NCBI GenBank assembly: GCA_964558465.1
Contig: CAZLEF010000018.1
Span: forward strand, 1 to 64,000
Origin: JACJYC01 sp964558465
GTDB lineage: Bacteria > Bacteroidota > Bacteroidia > Chitinophagales > Saprospiraceae
Length of the DNA: 64,000 nucleotides
Reading direction: 5' to 3'
Position 1 is the first letter of the stretch. Every line of letters starts with the position of its first letter. A program made the translations under genes and the position numbers. A model generated the notes under the pieces. The model saw only the letters and a list, made by a program, of their open reading frames with translations. It was not told the DNA's origin and did no database searches. Of this stretch, positions 32,032 through 41,089 are shown piece by piece.

Positions 32032-32187
32032 GGGTGATTTTTGTCGAAATTTACTCCATTTTGGCAATTCACCTTTCATTCCTTACCCGGATTGTCTGTT
32101 GGATTGCGGCAATATTTTCTCCGGGGATTCAACTTCACCGTACCGGGATTTTGTCTGTCCCGCCAACCACCCAAAGCAAAATCCCTT

Positions 32188-32195
32188 TACCTTTG
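32188..32195 (+). promoter_or_regulatory. Putative -7 box (TACCTTTG)
   Basis: Matches TAnnTTTG, 41 bp before the ATG of the E1 gene. A -33 element at the right distance is not convincing. Confidence 0.35.
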
Positions 32196-32236
32196 CGCAA
32201 ATTCAAGCAAACAAACCGGCGCCAACCTGTAAAACC

Positions 32237-34237
32237 ATGTCAACAACGAAACAAAGCAACATCGTCTTCCATCGCGGCCAACTAGCCGATGAGGTGCTTC
32301 TGAAGCTATATCAAAGGCTGGTAAAACCCCGGATGATCGAAGAAAAAATGCTCAAACTGCTCCGCCAGGGCAAGGTGAGCAAATGGTTCTCCGGAATCGG
32401 TCAGGAAGCCATTGCTGTTGGCGCGACCAGCGCGCTCCTGCCAGACGAACTGATCTTCACCCTTCACCGCAATCTCGGGGTTTTTACGACCCGGGAGACG
32501 CCGCTCAACCGCCTTTTCAGCCAATGGCAGGGTAAAGCCGACGGGTATACCAAAGGACGCGACCGCTCTTTCCATTTCGGCGACATGGAGCACCATATCG
32601 TCGGCATGATCTCCCATCTGGGCCCGCAGCTTTCGCTGGCCGCAGGGGTAGCGCTGGCGCATAAACTGAATAAGGAAGGCCGGGTTTCCCTGGCATTCAC
32701 CGGCGAAGGCGGCACCAGCGAAGGCGAATTCCATGAAGCGCTGAACGTCGCCGCAGTCTGGCAACTGCCCGTTATTTTTCTGATCGAGAACAACGGTTAC
32801 GGTTTGTCTACTACCACCCGGGAACAGTATCGCTGCCAAAATCTGGCCGACAAAGGCCCCGGGTACGGTATGCGGTCGGTGATCATCGACGGCAATAACA
32901 TCCTGGAGGTTTATAACACACTCTCCCAATTGGCTGCAGAATTGCGTGAAAAACCAGAACCGGTGCTGGTGGAATGCATGACCTTCCGCATGCGCGGACA
33001 CGAAGAGGCATCCGGCACCAAATACGTACCGCAGGAACTCATGGATGCCTGGGCGCTGCGCGATCCGATCTCCAACTACGAACAATATCTCATCGGGGAA
33101 GGGGCGCTCGACGATAAAAAGATCAAAAGCATCCGAAAGGAGATCCAGCAGGAAATGGACACGGCGATCGAGGTAGCCTTCAACCAGCCGGATGCAGTGT
33201 CCACGCCCCAGGCTGAACTGGCCGACGTATACGCTCCTTTTGAAGGAAAGGCGGTTTTGCCGGTCACTTCAACGACGACCGAAAAGCGGTTCATCGACGC
33301 CATTTCCGACGGCCTGGCCCAGGCGATGGAAAAACACAGTCGCCTCGTTTTAATGGGTCAGGACATTGCCGGATACGGCGGTGTCTTCAAGATCACCCAG
33401 GGTTTTGTCGAACGTTTCGGCAGCGAGCGGGTGCTGAATACGCCGCTGTGCGAAAGCGCCATCGTGGGCATCGGTCTGGGGCTGAGCCTCAAGGGATATA
33501 AAGCCATGGTGGAAATGCAGTTTGCCGACTTTGTCACCTGCGGTTTCAACCAGATCGTCAACAACCTGGCCAAACTCCACTATCGCTGGGGGCAAAATGC
33601 GGATGTGGTGGTCCGGATGCCGACAGGCGCGGGTACCGGCGCAGGGCCGTTCCATTCCCAAAGCAATGAAGCCTGGTTTACCCATACGCCTGGATTGAAG
33701 GTGGTTTACCCCGCTACTCCCGCCGACGCGAAAGGACTGTTGCTGGCCAGTTTTGAGGACCCCAACCCGGTGATGTATTTTGAACACAAAGCCCTGTACC
33801 GCAGTGTATCGGGGCCTGTACCCGACGGCTATTACACCGTCGGGATCGGCAAGGCCCGCCTGGCGCGTGAAGGCCGGGAAATATCGGTGATCACGTATGG
33901 CATGGGCGTCCATTGGGCCGAAAAGGCCTGCTCGGAGATGGGAATTGATGCGGATATTCTGGACCTTCGGAGCCTCGTTCCGCTGGATTACCCTGCCATC
34001 GAAGCCAGTGTGAAAAAGACCGGCAAAGTCATTGTGTTGCACGAAGACACGCTTTTTGGCGGCCTGGGCGGCGAAATTGCGGCATATATCGGCGAAAACC
34101 TGTTTGAGTACCTCGACGGACCGGTCCTGCGCGTTGCTTCGCTCGATACGCCCATCCCTTTTGCCGCTGCCCTTGAACACGATTTTTTGCCCACCGGCCG
34201 GCTTCGTGAATCACTCGAAAAATTGATGAAGTACTAA
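32237..34237 (+). CDS. 2-oxoacid dehydrogenase E1, fused alpha and beta subunits
   Basis: 666 residues from the ATG at 32237; the longer frame has no support. Residues ~20-330 are E1-alpha with the ThDP region GEGGTSEGEFHEALN and the AAVWQLPVIFLIENNGYG block; residues ~345-666 are E1-beta (LVLMGQDIAGYGG, VEMQFADF, MPTGAGTGAGPFHSQSNE, VIVLHEDTLFGGLGGEI). Such fusions decarboxylate branched-chain 2-oxoacids or pyruvate in the E1-E2-E3 complex; the substrate is not decidable. E2 and E3 are not adjacent. The alpha-beta fusion is a known Bacteroidota arrangement. Confidence 0.93.
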   Translation: MSTTKQSNIVFHRGQLADEVLLKLYQRLVKPRMIEEKMLKLLRQGKVSKWFSGIGQEAIAVGATSALLPDELIFTLHRNLGVFTTRETPLNRLFSQWQGKADGYTKGRDRSFHFGDMEHHIVGMISHLGPQLSLAAGVALAHKLNKEGRVSLAFTGEGGTSEGEFHEALNVAAVWQLPVIFLIENNGYGLSTTTREQYRCQNLADKGPGYGMRSVIIDGNNILEVYNTLSQLAAELREKPEPVLVECMTFRMRGHEEASGTKYVPQELMDAWALRDPISNYEQYLIGEGALDDKKIKSIRKEIQQEMDTAIEVAFNQPDAVSTPQAELADVYAPFEGKAVLPVTSTTTEKRFIDAISDGLAQAMEKHSRLVLMGQDIAGYGGVFKITQGFVERFGSERVLNTPLCESAIVGIGLGLSLKGYKAMVEMQFADFVTCGFNQIVNNLAKLHYRWGQNADVVVRMPTGAGTGAGPFHSQSNEAWFTHTPGLKVVYPATPADAKGLLLASFEDPNPVMYFEHKALYRSVSGPVPDGYYTVGIGKARLAREGREISVITYGMGVHWAEKACSEMGIDADILDLRSLVPLDYPAIEASVKKTGKVIVLHEDTLFGGLGGEIAAYIGENLFEYLDGPVLRVASLDTPIPFAAALEHDFLPTGRLRESLEKLMKY

Positions 34238-34376
34238 GTTGGTCAGTTTTCAGTTGGCTCCATAGGAGTCCCGGTGGGACAGTTGGCGGTCTTTTCATCC
34301 GTTGTCAATTGAAAATTCGTTTCCCAGTTAACGAATCGCAAAAACTGCCAACTGAAAACTGCCAACTGCCAACTAG
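34238..34376. repeat. Composite intergenic repeat, copy 3 of 3
   Basis: TTGGTCAGTTTTCAGTTGG arms, a CCATAGGA-GTCCC-GGT-GGGAC hairpin (34260-34280), the core at 34289-34338 (more diverged, TTTTCATCCGTTGTCAATTG ... TTAACGAATCGC), then CTGCCAACTG arms. Part of the 374-bp gap before the methyltransferase. Confidence 0.7.
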
Positions 34377-34435
34377 CTCCTAAGGTACATGGCCCTGAAC
34401 AAATCCGTCCATTAACCCGGTTCGTCGTTGTTTAT

Positions 34436-34537
34436 TCAGATCAGAGCCGGATAACTGCGCTCAAAATCCGCCGCCATCCACTCAAGCAGCCTGCCGTCCC
34501 AATCATTTGCCGGAGAAGACGCCTCTTCCCGCCCGTA
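34436..34537 (-). pseudogene. Possible C-terminal gene remnant
   Basis: On the minus strand a 33-codon frame without a start, GREEASSPANDWDGRLLEW and MAADFERSYPALI then TGA, has protein-like composition and no repeat content. It may be the end of a lost gene. Chance is not excluded. Confidence 0.3.
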
Positions 34538-34611
34538 TTATTGTGGTGTTGACCGGAGTTTATAATCCCGCTCCGGTTATGCAGAATTCCTAATTTTAAA
34601 ATCCACAACCA

Positions 34612-35415
34612 ATGAAAAGATTTGCAGTTCTTCTGTACGGAGTACTGGCGTACTTCCTCTTTTTCGGCACCTTTTTGTACCTCATCGGCTTTACAGGCGA
34701 TTTGCTGGTCCCAAAAAGCATTAACGGTCCGCTGCAGGCGCCACTGGCGCAAGCCCTTGCCACCAATGTTTTACTCATTCTCCTGTTCGCCGTCCAGCAC
34801 AGCGTGATGGCGCGGCAGGGTTTCAAGCGCTGGTGGACGAAGTTGATCCCGAAGCCCATTGAAAGAAGTACGTTCATGGTATTTACCTGCGCGGCGCTCA
34901 TCGCCCTGTTTGCATTCTGGCAGCCCCTCGGCGGCACAGTCTGGTCGGTAGAGACCGGTTTTCTGAAGGGCGTCCTGCTGGCCGCTTTTGGCCTGGGATG
35001 GGTCATTGTCCTGATCAGTTCCTTTATGATCAACCATTTTGATCTGTTCGGTTTGCGCCATGTCTGGTTGTACTTCAGGGGGAAACCATACGAGCACCTG
35101 CCCTTTAATGTGCCCTTGTTCTACCGTTACGTCCGCCACCCCCTGTATTTCGGTTTTATTCTGGCATTTTGGTCAGCCCCGGAAATGTCGGTCACCCGCC
35201 TGTTATTCGCTTTGGGATTGACGGTTTACATCCTGATCGCAATCCGCCTGGAAGAGAGAGACCTGATTGCTCATTTTGGCGAACAATACCGGCGTTACCG
35301 TCGCATGGCGCCGATGTTGTTACCCGCCTTTTTCAGAAAAAAAGAAAAAGATCCAGCTTTCCTGACGATCATAAAGGACAGCAAAAAGGAAGTAAAAGAA
35401 GAAGCCTTTATTTAA
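34612..35415 (+). CDS. Integral-membrane methyltransferase, methanethiol S-methyltransferase (MddA)-like
   Basis: 267 residues with about five to six transmembrane helices (VLLYGVLAYFLFFGTFLYLI; FMVFTCAALIALFAFW; VLLAAFGLGWVIVLISSF). The isoprenylcysteine-methyltransferase-type C-terminal signature is present: FGLRHVWLYF, FYRYVRHPLYFGFILAFW, AIRLEERDLIAHFGEQYRRYRR and PMLLPAF. This pattern is typical of MddA, which makes dimethyl sulfide from methanethiol with SAM, and of the NnrU-like group. MddA is the better match by the RHPLYFG...EERDL layout. No sulfur gene is adjacent. Confidence 0.8.
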   Translation: MKRFAVLLYGVLAYFLFFGTFLYLIGFTGDLLVPKSINGPLQAPLAQALATNVLLILLFAVQHSVMARQGFKRWWTKLIPKPIERSTFMVFTCAALIALFAFWQPLGGTVWSVETGFLKGVLLAAFGLGWVIVLISSFMINHFDLFGLRHVWLYFRGKPYEHLPFNVPLFYRYVRHPLYFGFILAFWSAPEMSVTRLLFALGLTVYILIAIRLEERDLIAHFGEQYRRYRRMAPMLLPAFFRKKEKDPAFLTIIKDSKKEVKEEAFI

Positions 35416-35446
35416 AATCACCCCGGCCCAAAAAACCAAAATCGCC

Positions 35447-35482
35447 CCGGGCAAGCCGGTTCCTTCGGTTTGCCCGGCTTTT
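35447..35482 (+). terminator. Intrinsic terminator after the methyltransferase
   Basis: CCGGGCAA pairs with TTGCCCGG, with an inner CCGG/CGG pairing around TTCCTT, followed by CTTTTC. It lies 32 bp after the stop codon. Confidence 0.75.
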
Positions 35483-35554
35483 CAAAATCCTCAAAATCAA
35501 CTGGTCATGTTCAGGAACAGGATAAAAAAATATGGCAAAACAGCCCTAATCCTT

Positions 35555-35562
35555 TATCTTTG
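35555..35562 (+). promoter_or_regulatory. Putative -7 box (TATCTTTG)
   Basis: Matches TAnnTTTG, about 210 bp upstream of the sensor kinase ATG. If used, the transcript would carry the 114-bp element (35612-35725) in its leader. Confidence 0.4.
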
Positions 35563-35611
35563 TTGGTGTACCGTTAAAGGACTTGCTTTTCTTGCACTGG
35601 GTGGGTATTTA

Positions 35612-35725
35612 TTATAATTCGCGCCGCCCACGCCGCGGCGTGGTGCATGGGGAACTTCCCAAAAGCGCGAAGTATAATGCCGCAGGATGGATGGTTTGCC
35701 AAAAACCATCCGACGCGCGGTATAA
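35612..35725 (+). repeat. 114-bp structured element, copy 2 (upstream of LytS-type kinase)
   Basis: Nearly identical to the copy at 15659-15772 and in the same orientation to the downstream gene. Starts TTATAATTCGCGC, ends CGCGCGGTATAA; contains CCACGCC-GC-GGCGTGG, GCGCGAAGTATAA and ATGGATGGTTT pairing with AAACCATCC. It ends 47 bp before the ATG at 35773. Confidence 0.8.
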
Positions 35726-35772
35726 AATAATGCACCGGCAGCCAGAGGATCCTTCAGCAAATCGAAAAAAGC

Positions 35773-38700
35773 ATGTCAACCGTCAGACCAATCTTCTATT
35801 TGTGTTTATTGATCCTGTGCCTTTGCACAGCCTGGCCTTCCGGTGTCCGATCACAAGACAATTTTGAAAATCCGGTTTTCATCAATAAAGATTCAGGGCT
35901 GCCATCCAACCGGATCAATGCACTGGCCCGGGATCATCTGGGTTATTTGTGGGTGGGCACGGATAAAGGCCTGTGCCGGTTTGACGGAACTTATACCCAG
36001 GTTTTTCAGCCTTCGGAACAGGATTCTGCTTCCATCGGCAGTGAAATCATCCTCGATCTTCTTCCGGACAGCACCTCGGGCAAACTCTGGATTGCCACTT
36101 TCAATTGCCTTTCCGTTTATGACTACCGGGACGGCAAATTCAGAAATTTCCTGCATGTGCCGGGCAAAAAATACGGACCCCCGGATTTTCATCCCTATCG
36201 CCTTTTTAAAGACCGGGATGGCCAGCTCTGGGTGAGTTTCAGGGAGCGCGGACTTTACAGGTACCGCCCGGAAACCGACGACTTTATCCACGTGTTATGC
36301 GCGCCTGCCGGCGTACGGGAAGAAGATCCGGCCTGTTTTTCCTTTTATCAAATGGCGGCTGACCCTGAAAACGACAGCCTGATCTGGATGGCGTCCAAAG
36401 GGCTGGTGCGGTTCAACCGGTTTACCTTTGAAACCCGCCATTATACCTACAGCCATCCGGATGAAAAAACGGAAGCGTATGCCAACAGCATCCGATGCCT
36501 GTTTTTACCCGGCAACGGAAAAGTCTATTTCGGCGCCTGGTATGAGGGGGTCTTTGTACTGGATCAAAGATCCGGCAAAATTTCCCGGTTTGATCCTGCC
36601 TGCGTACCGGATGATTATTCGCTCGGTAAGGGCGTGGTGACCGGTTTTTACCCCAAATCAGCTCATGAATTCTGGATCAGTTCCTGGAAAGGAATGCAGT
36701 TGTTTGATGCAAAAAGGAATTGTGTCACCCGGACCTGGAACAATAATGTCAAACAAAAAAAATGGTACAGCGTTGATCTGATCGACGAACATCAACGGAT
36801 CTGGAGCGCTTCCGACCATCTGGGATTGCTCGTTCATAACCCGGTCATCCAACAGTTTCAAACCAGCTATTACGAAGATGAAACGGCAGCGGAATTGAAC
36901 CTTACCCGGAAAATACTGGAAGACACCCTCCGGAAAAAATTGTACGTCCTGCCCCAGGGCGGTAAAGGGCTTTACATCCTGGATCAGCCAACCGGCAAAT
37001 GGTCGGTCGTTCCACCGGATCATTACGACAATTACGACAACAACGGCTTTGCAGGCTGGGATATGACCTTCCTGAATGAGGATAAAATTTTCATCGTCGA
37101 GAACAGCCATTTTTATGAATACACGCCCGGCGACACCCATCTGCGCCGCTTTCACCTGCAACCGGCCGCAGGCAACCCCCGCATGCGAAAGGTGCAAAAA
37201 GACCGGCAAGGGCTGCTTTGGGTTACCGGTTACGGCCAGCCGGTGCAGCGGATAGACCTCCGGCGCAACCGGATCCATACCTTCGAAAAAGAATTGCAGC
37301 AAGCCTGGAAAGGGCCCCTCGGCGCCGATTACATTGAAGAAGATAAAAACGGCAACATATGGATGCGGGAAAACAACGGTCTGCTCGTCTTCAAACGGCC
37401 GGAAAACCAGTTTTTGTATATTATCTATGAAGCCGGGAATTCCAGAGCGTTCCGCGGAATGGGCCATATTGAAGCCGGTTTGAATGGGGATATCTGGATT
37501 GCTACCAACAAAAACAGCCTTGGTTATGCCCATGCCGACAGCGCATCCTTCGGGATACTGCGTCATTTTACCCGTGCAGACGGACTTATCGGCAAAAAAG
37601 TCCTGATGGTAAAACTGGTAGAAGATCAGTTGCTGGTATTTACAGACGAAGCCATCCAGTGGTTTGATACCAAAACAAAAAAATTCGGCGCGCATTTTTT
37701 CCTGGGTTACGGCCTTGGCAGCTTTGATCCGGCCGCAACCGTGCTGGCCTCCGGGGTGTTGGCGGTTGGAAAACGAAAAGCCGTTTCCTTTTTTCAGCCC
37801 GGTGAACTCCTCACCAACCGGGAATTGCCCAAACCCTATGTTGCTTCGTTCAAGGTTTTTGACAAGGAATGGCCGCTAAACCCCGATTTTAATCGCCTCG
37901 ACAGCGTATTCCTCAGCCACCGGCAAAATTTCTTTTCCTTTGAATTTTCATCCATCGGCTTCAACCTCTCCAGCGATATAAAATATTATTACAAACTTGA
38001 GGGGTTCGACGAAGACTGGCAAGACGGCGCCAAACGCAGGTTCGCCTCCTATACCAATGTACCCGGAGGGGATTATCTTTTCCAGGTGAAAGCGGTCAAT
38101 AATGAAGGCTTATCCGTCGATAAACCATTTACCGTTTACCTCCATATTTCAACCGTTTGGTGGAAAACCTGGTGGTTCTGGTCATTGACCGGTTTTGTAT
38201 TGCTGGGCATCGGCATCAAGGCGTACAACTACCGGATCGGGCAGGTGCGCAAAGAAGAACGCCTCAAAACCGAATTTGAACGAAAACTGGCAGATGTCGA
38301 GTTAAGCGCCCTGCGCGCACAGATGAACCCCCATTTCATATTCAACAGCCTCAACTCCATCGAATATTATATTCTCAACAACGAACCGGAGAAGGCTTCC
38401 GATTACCTCAACCGTTTTTCCCGCCTCATCCGGCTGATCCTCCAAAATTCCAAAAGCACCGTGGTGCCGCTGAAGGACGACCTCGAAGCGCTCAGGCTCT
38501 ACCTCGAAATGGAAAGCATGCGGTTTGACAACCTTTTTGAATACGAGGTTAAGGTAGAAAAAGATCTGGACCTGGAACGCAACCAGGTACCGCCCATGCT
38601 GTTGCAGCCATACGTTGAAAATGCCATCTGGCACGGATTAATGCAAAAAGAAGGAGAAAAAGGCCGGCTCAACCTGCTCCTGCGCCGGGAAAACGGCCAA

Positions 38701-38925
38701 CTGCTCTGCATCATCGAAGACAACGGTATCGGACGGGAGGCTGCCCAACGTTTAAGGTCCAAATCCGGCGCAGAGCGAAAATCCTTTGGCATGAAAATCA
38801 CCGGCGACCGGCTGGCATTGCTCAATAAGATCTCAAAGGCCAATGCATCTGTAAAGGTCTTTGATATGAAAGACAGCAGCGGCGTACCCTCAGGAACAAG
38901 GGTAGAACTCCTGATTCCGGTTTAA
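35773..38925 (+). CDS. Two-component sensor kinase with propeller and LytS-type kinase domain
   Basis: 1050 residues with a signal peptide (MSTVRPIFYLCLLILCLCTA). Residues ~40-690 form two-component-regulator propeller blades (DHLGYLWVGTDKGLCRFDG, KDRQGLLWVTGYGQPVQRID). A Y_Y_Y domain follows (~700-785; YKLEGFDEDWQDGA), then one transmembrane helix (TWWFWSLTGFVLLGIGI, ~797-817). The cytoplasmic part is a His_kinase domain with phosphorylatable His in MNPHFIFNSLNS and a HATPase with ENAIWHGLM and GIGREAA. It senses an exported signal, unknown, and pairs with the LytTR regulator that starts 7 bp after its stop. Confidence 0.92.
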   Translation: MSTVRPIFYLCLLILCLCTAWPSGVRSQDNFENPVFINKDSGLPSNRINALARDHLGYLWVGTDKGLCRFDGTYTQVFQPSEQDSASIGSEIILDLLPDSTSGKLWIATFNCLSVYDYRDGKFRNFLHVPGKKYGPPDFHPYRLFKDRDGQLWVSFRERGLYRYRPETDDFIHVLCAPAGVREEDPACFSFYQMAADPENDSLIWMASKGLVRFNRFTFETRHYTYSHPDEKTEAYANSIRCLFLPGNGKVYFGAWYEGVFVLDQRSGKISRFDPACVPDDYSLGKGVVTGFYPKSAHEFWISSWKGMQLFDAKRNCVTRTWNNNVKQKKWYSVDLIDEHQRIWSASDHLGLLVHNPVIQQFQTSYYEDETAAELNLTRKILEDTLRKKLYVLPQGGKGLYILDQPTGKWSVVPPDHYDNYDNNGFAGWDMTFLNEDKIFIVENSHFYEYTPGDTHLRRFHLQPAAGNPRMRKVQKDRQGLLWVTGYGQPVQRIDLRRNRIHTFEKELQQAWKGPLGADYIEEDKNGNIWMRENNGLLVFKRPENQFLYIIYEAGNSRAFRGMGHIEAGLNGDIWIATNKNSLGYAHADSASFGILRHFTRADGLIGKKVLMVKLVEDQLLVFTDEAIQWFDTKTKKFGAHFFLGYGLGSFDPAATVLASGVLAVGKRKAVSFFQPGELLTNRELPKPYVASFKVFDKEWPLNPDFNRLDSVFLSHRQNFFSFEFSSIGFNLSSDIKYYYKLEGFDEDWQDGAKRRFASYTNVPGGDYLFQVKAVNNEGLSVDKPFTVYLHISTVWWKTWWFWSLTGFVLLGIGIKAYNYRIGQVRKEERLKTEFERKLADVELSALRAQMNPHFIFNSLNSIEYYILNNEPEKASDYLNRFSRLIRLILQNSKSTVVPLKDDLEALRLYLEMESMRFDNLFEYEVKVEKDLDLERNQVPPMLLQPYVENAIWHGLMQKEGEKGRLNLLLRRENGQLLCIIEDNGIGREAAQRLRSKSGAERKSFGMKITGDRLALLNKISKANASVKVFDMKDSSGVPSGTRVELLIPV

Positions 38926-38931
38926 AACCCA

Positions 38932-39672
38932 ATGGTCATGATAAAAACGGTATTGGTCGACGACGAAAAACATTCCATCGCCACCTTGGCCTGGAAACTG
39001 GAAAAATTTTGCCCGGACGTGGCGGTAGTCGCGCAGTTTACGGATTCCCACGAGGCGCTCCAATACCTTCAGGCCCATCCGCCCGAACTGGTTTTTCTCG
39101 ATATCGAGATGCCCCGGCTGAACGGTTTCGAGATCCTGGAAGAGTTTCGGGAGGGTTTGCCGTTCGAGGTCATTTTCACCACGGCCTACGACGATTTTGG
39201 TATCCGCGCCGTCAAAGTGAACGCCCTGGATTACCTTCTGAAACCCATCCAGAACCAGGAACTGAAAGAAGCAGTCGAAAAATTCAAACGCAAGGGCGCC
39301 AAATCTGCGGAAACCCTGTTCTCCAGCAAGAAAGAAGAAGCGGCCGCCATACCCGACCGGATCGCGCTGGCGACCAAGGAAAGCATCGAGTTTGTAGCCC
39401 CCGATGAGATTATTTTATGCTCCTCCGACAGCAACTATACGATGGTGTACCTCACCGGAAACCGCAAAAAACTGATATCGCGTACGCTGAAAGATGTGGA
39501 AGAATGGCTGACACCCTACCCCTTTTTCAGGGCGCACAACTCGCACCTCGTCAACCTCAAACATATCCGGGAATATATCCGGGCCGACGGCGGTTACCTC
39601 TTGTTGTCCAATAAAATGACCTTGCCCGTGGCCAGGAACCGCAAAGATGAATTGATGAAAATGATCAATTGA
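38932..39672 (+). CDS. LytTR-family response regulator
   Basis: 246 residues. ATG codons at 38932 and 38938 are both possible; the second begins the family-typical MIKTVLVDDE. Residues ~1-120 are a receiver with phosphoacceptor Asp in LVFLDIEMPRLNG; residues ~145-246 are a LytTR DNA-binding domain (LCSSDSNYTMVYL, FRAHNSHLVNLKHI, PVARNRKDELMKMI). It is the output partner of the kinase just upstream. Binding sites are not recognised here. Confidence 0.93.
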   Translation: MVMIKTVLVDDEKHSIATLAWKLEKFCPDVAVVAQFTDSHEALQYLQAHPPELVFLDIEMPRLNGFEILEEFREGLPFEVIFTTAYDDFGIRAVKVNALDYLLKPIQNQELKEAVEKFKRKGAKSAETLFSSKKEEAAAIPDRIALATKESIEFVAPDEIILCSSDSNYTMVYLTGNRKKLISRTLKDVEEWLTPYPFFRAHNSHLVNLKHIREYIRADGGYLLLSNKMTLPVARNRKDELMKMIN

Positions 39673-39679
39673 ACCCGTT

Positions 39680-40813
39680 TTAACCCTGGGACGACAATAG
39701 TTTTTCGTACAGGTTGATCAATTGCCGGGTCAACGGCTCCCCCTTGAAACGCTGGGCGTACTGAAAACCTTCGCGGATCATCGTGGTCCGGTATTCCGAA
39801 TCATTCAGTATTTTTTCGATGCCGGCAGCGATGGCATCGGGCCGGGCAGGATCCACCAGGCAGGAGTGCGGGCCGGCTGCCTCGGGCAGAGACGAAAGGT
39901 TGGACGTGATCACCGGGGTTTCGCTGAAAAGGGCCTCCAGAATGGGGATGCCGAAACCCTCGCCGAACGACGGATAGATAAATACATCCGCCTGTTGGTA
40001 AAGGGGCGGAAGGTCGGCAAAATCAGGTTGGATGAACAATACCCTGCGGGACAGTTTCCGGGAATCAACATAGTTCCGGACCATCTTCTCATACTGTCCG
40101 CCTCTGCCTACCACCACCAGCGGAAGGTCGATGGCGGCCGGCAGCATTTCCACCGCCTTGATCAGTCCAAGCAGGTTTTTGCGTTCCACAATAGCGCCTA
40201 CGTACAGCAGGTAATCCCTTGGCAACTGGTACCTGACCAGCATATTTTCAATCGTGCGATTGGATTTTTCCTGGATGAACCGCTCGTTGCAGGACTGGTA
40301 AATGACCTCGATCTTTTCCGGCTGTATCCCGTAGAAGCGGATGATATCAGCCTTGGTGGCCTCGCTGATGGCGATCACCTGGTCGGCATGGCGGCAGGCA
40401 TACCCGAATTTGAGGTCGTAAATTATGCGATCAACAGCGCTGTATTGTTTTTCAAACCGTTTGAAAAGCAGGTCATGGATCGTGACAACAGATGGGATGC
40501 CGGTTTTTTGGAGGCCCAGCGGAATTTCGTGGCTCAACCCGTGATAAAGCTGGATATGCTGCCGTTTCAGGTCCTTTTTTATACCCGAGGTACGCCACCA
40601 GACCCGCCAACCGCCCAGGGGCTGCCGGACGGTGAACAGGGGGCTGTTGAGGAAATACTGGGTTTCGGTATTCCTTGTCACTTTGGGCGTGAACAGGTAA
40701 TAATCGTTGTCAGGGAAATAATTAGCCAGATTGTGGACCAATGTGCGGCTGTAATTTCCAAGTCCGGTAAAATTATTGAATAATCTTTTTGCGTCGAAGC
40801 CGATCCGGTACAT
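39680..40813 (-). CDS. Family 4 glycosyltransferase (mannosyltransferase-like)
   Basis: 377 residues, convergent with the response regulator (7-bp gap). N-terminal acceptor region GLGNYSRTL; donor-binding C-terminal domain with the GT4 motif SFGEGFGIPILEAL and NRTIENMLVRY...LLYVGAIVERKN. The closest named group is WbaZ/RfaB-type mannosyl or galactosyl transferases; the donor sugar cannot be set. Cytoplasmic side of the inner membrane, probably for surface glycan. Single gene, 276 bp from the next gene. Confidence 0.9.
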   Translation of the reverse strand: MYRIGFDAKRLFNNFTGLGNYSRTLVHNLANYFPDNDYYLFTPKVTRNTETQYFLNSPLFTVRQPLGGWRVWWRTSGIKKDLKRQHIQLYHGLSHEIPLGLQKTGIPSVVTIHDLLFKRFEKQYSAVDRIIYDLKFGYACRHADQVIAISEATKADIIRFYGIQPEKIEVIYQSCNERFIQEKSNRTIENMLVRYQLPRDYLLYVGAIVERKNLLGLIKAVEMLPAAIDLPLVVVGRGGQYEKMVRNYVDSRKLSRRVLFIQPDFADLPPLYQQADVFIYPSFGEGFGIPILEALFSETPVITSNLSSLPEAAGPHSCLVDPARPDAIAAGIEKILNDSEYRTTMIREGFQYAQRFKGEPLTRQLINLYEKLLSSQG

Positions 40814-40893
40814 ACCAATGGTGTTGGGATCGTCCCGGGCCTAAGGTTCATCCGCAAATAATTTCTTGCGCCGAAGTTTGGCGGAAAGTCCAC

Positions 40894-40921
40894 CAGTCTG
40901 CAGTCCACAGTCCGCAGTCGT
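40894..40921. repeat. CAGTCTGCAGTCC repeat units without core
   Basis: Short run of CAGTC(T/C)GCAGTCCACAGTC units in the 276-bp gap, related to the arms of the composite repeat. The rest of the gap shows nothing. Confidence 0.45.
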
Positions 40922-41089
40922 TTCCAGGCGAAGGCGTTCCATGAAATCGGGAAGTTATTATCAGACGATCCTGAAGGTTTGTTTTCGGGAATGATCCGCG
41001 TTGCTTGTGCAAATTAAAGAAATTTCCGGATCATCCCGTCAATGACGCGATTAATCTTTAAAAGCGGCCCCTGAAAAGTACGCCTTTCC

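Noticed and set aside
15659..35725. Shared peptide (VVHGELPKSAKYNAAGWMVC) in two open frames as a conserved small protein
   Set aside because: The similarity ends exactly at the 114-bp DNA element, and the flanking codons of the two frames differ; palindromic structure explains conservation better.
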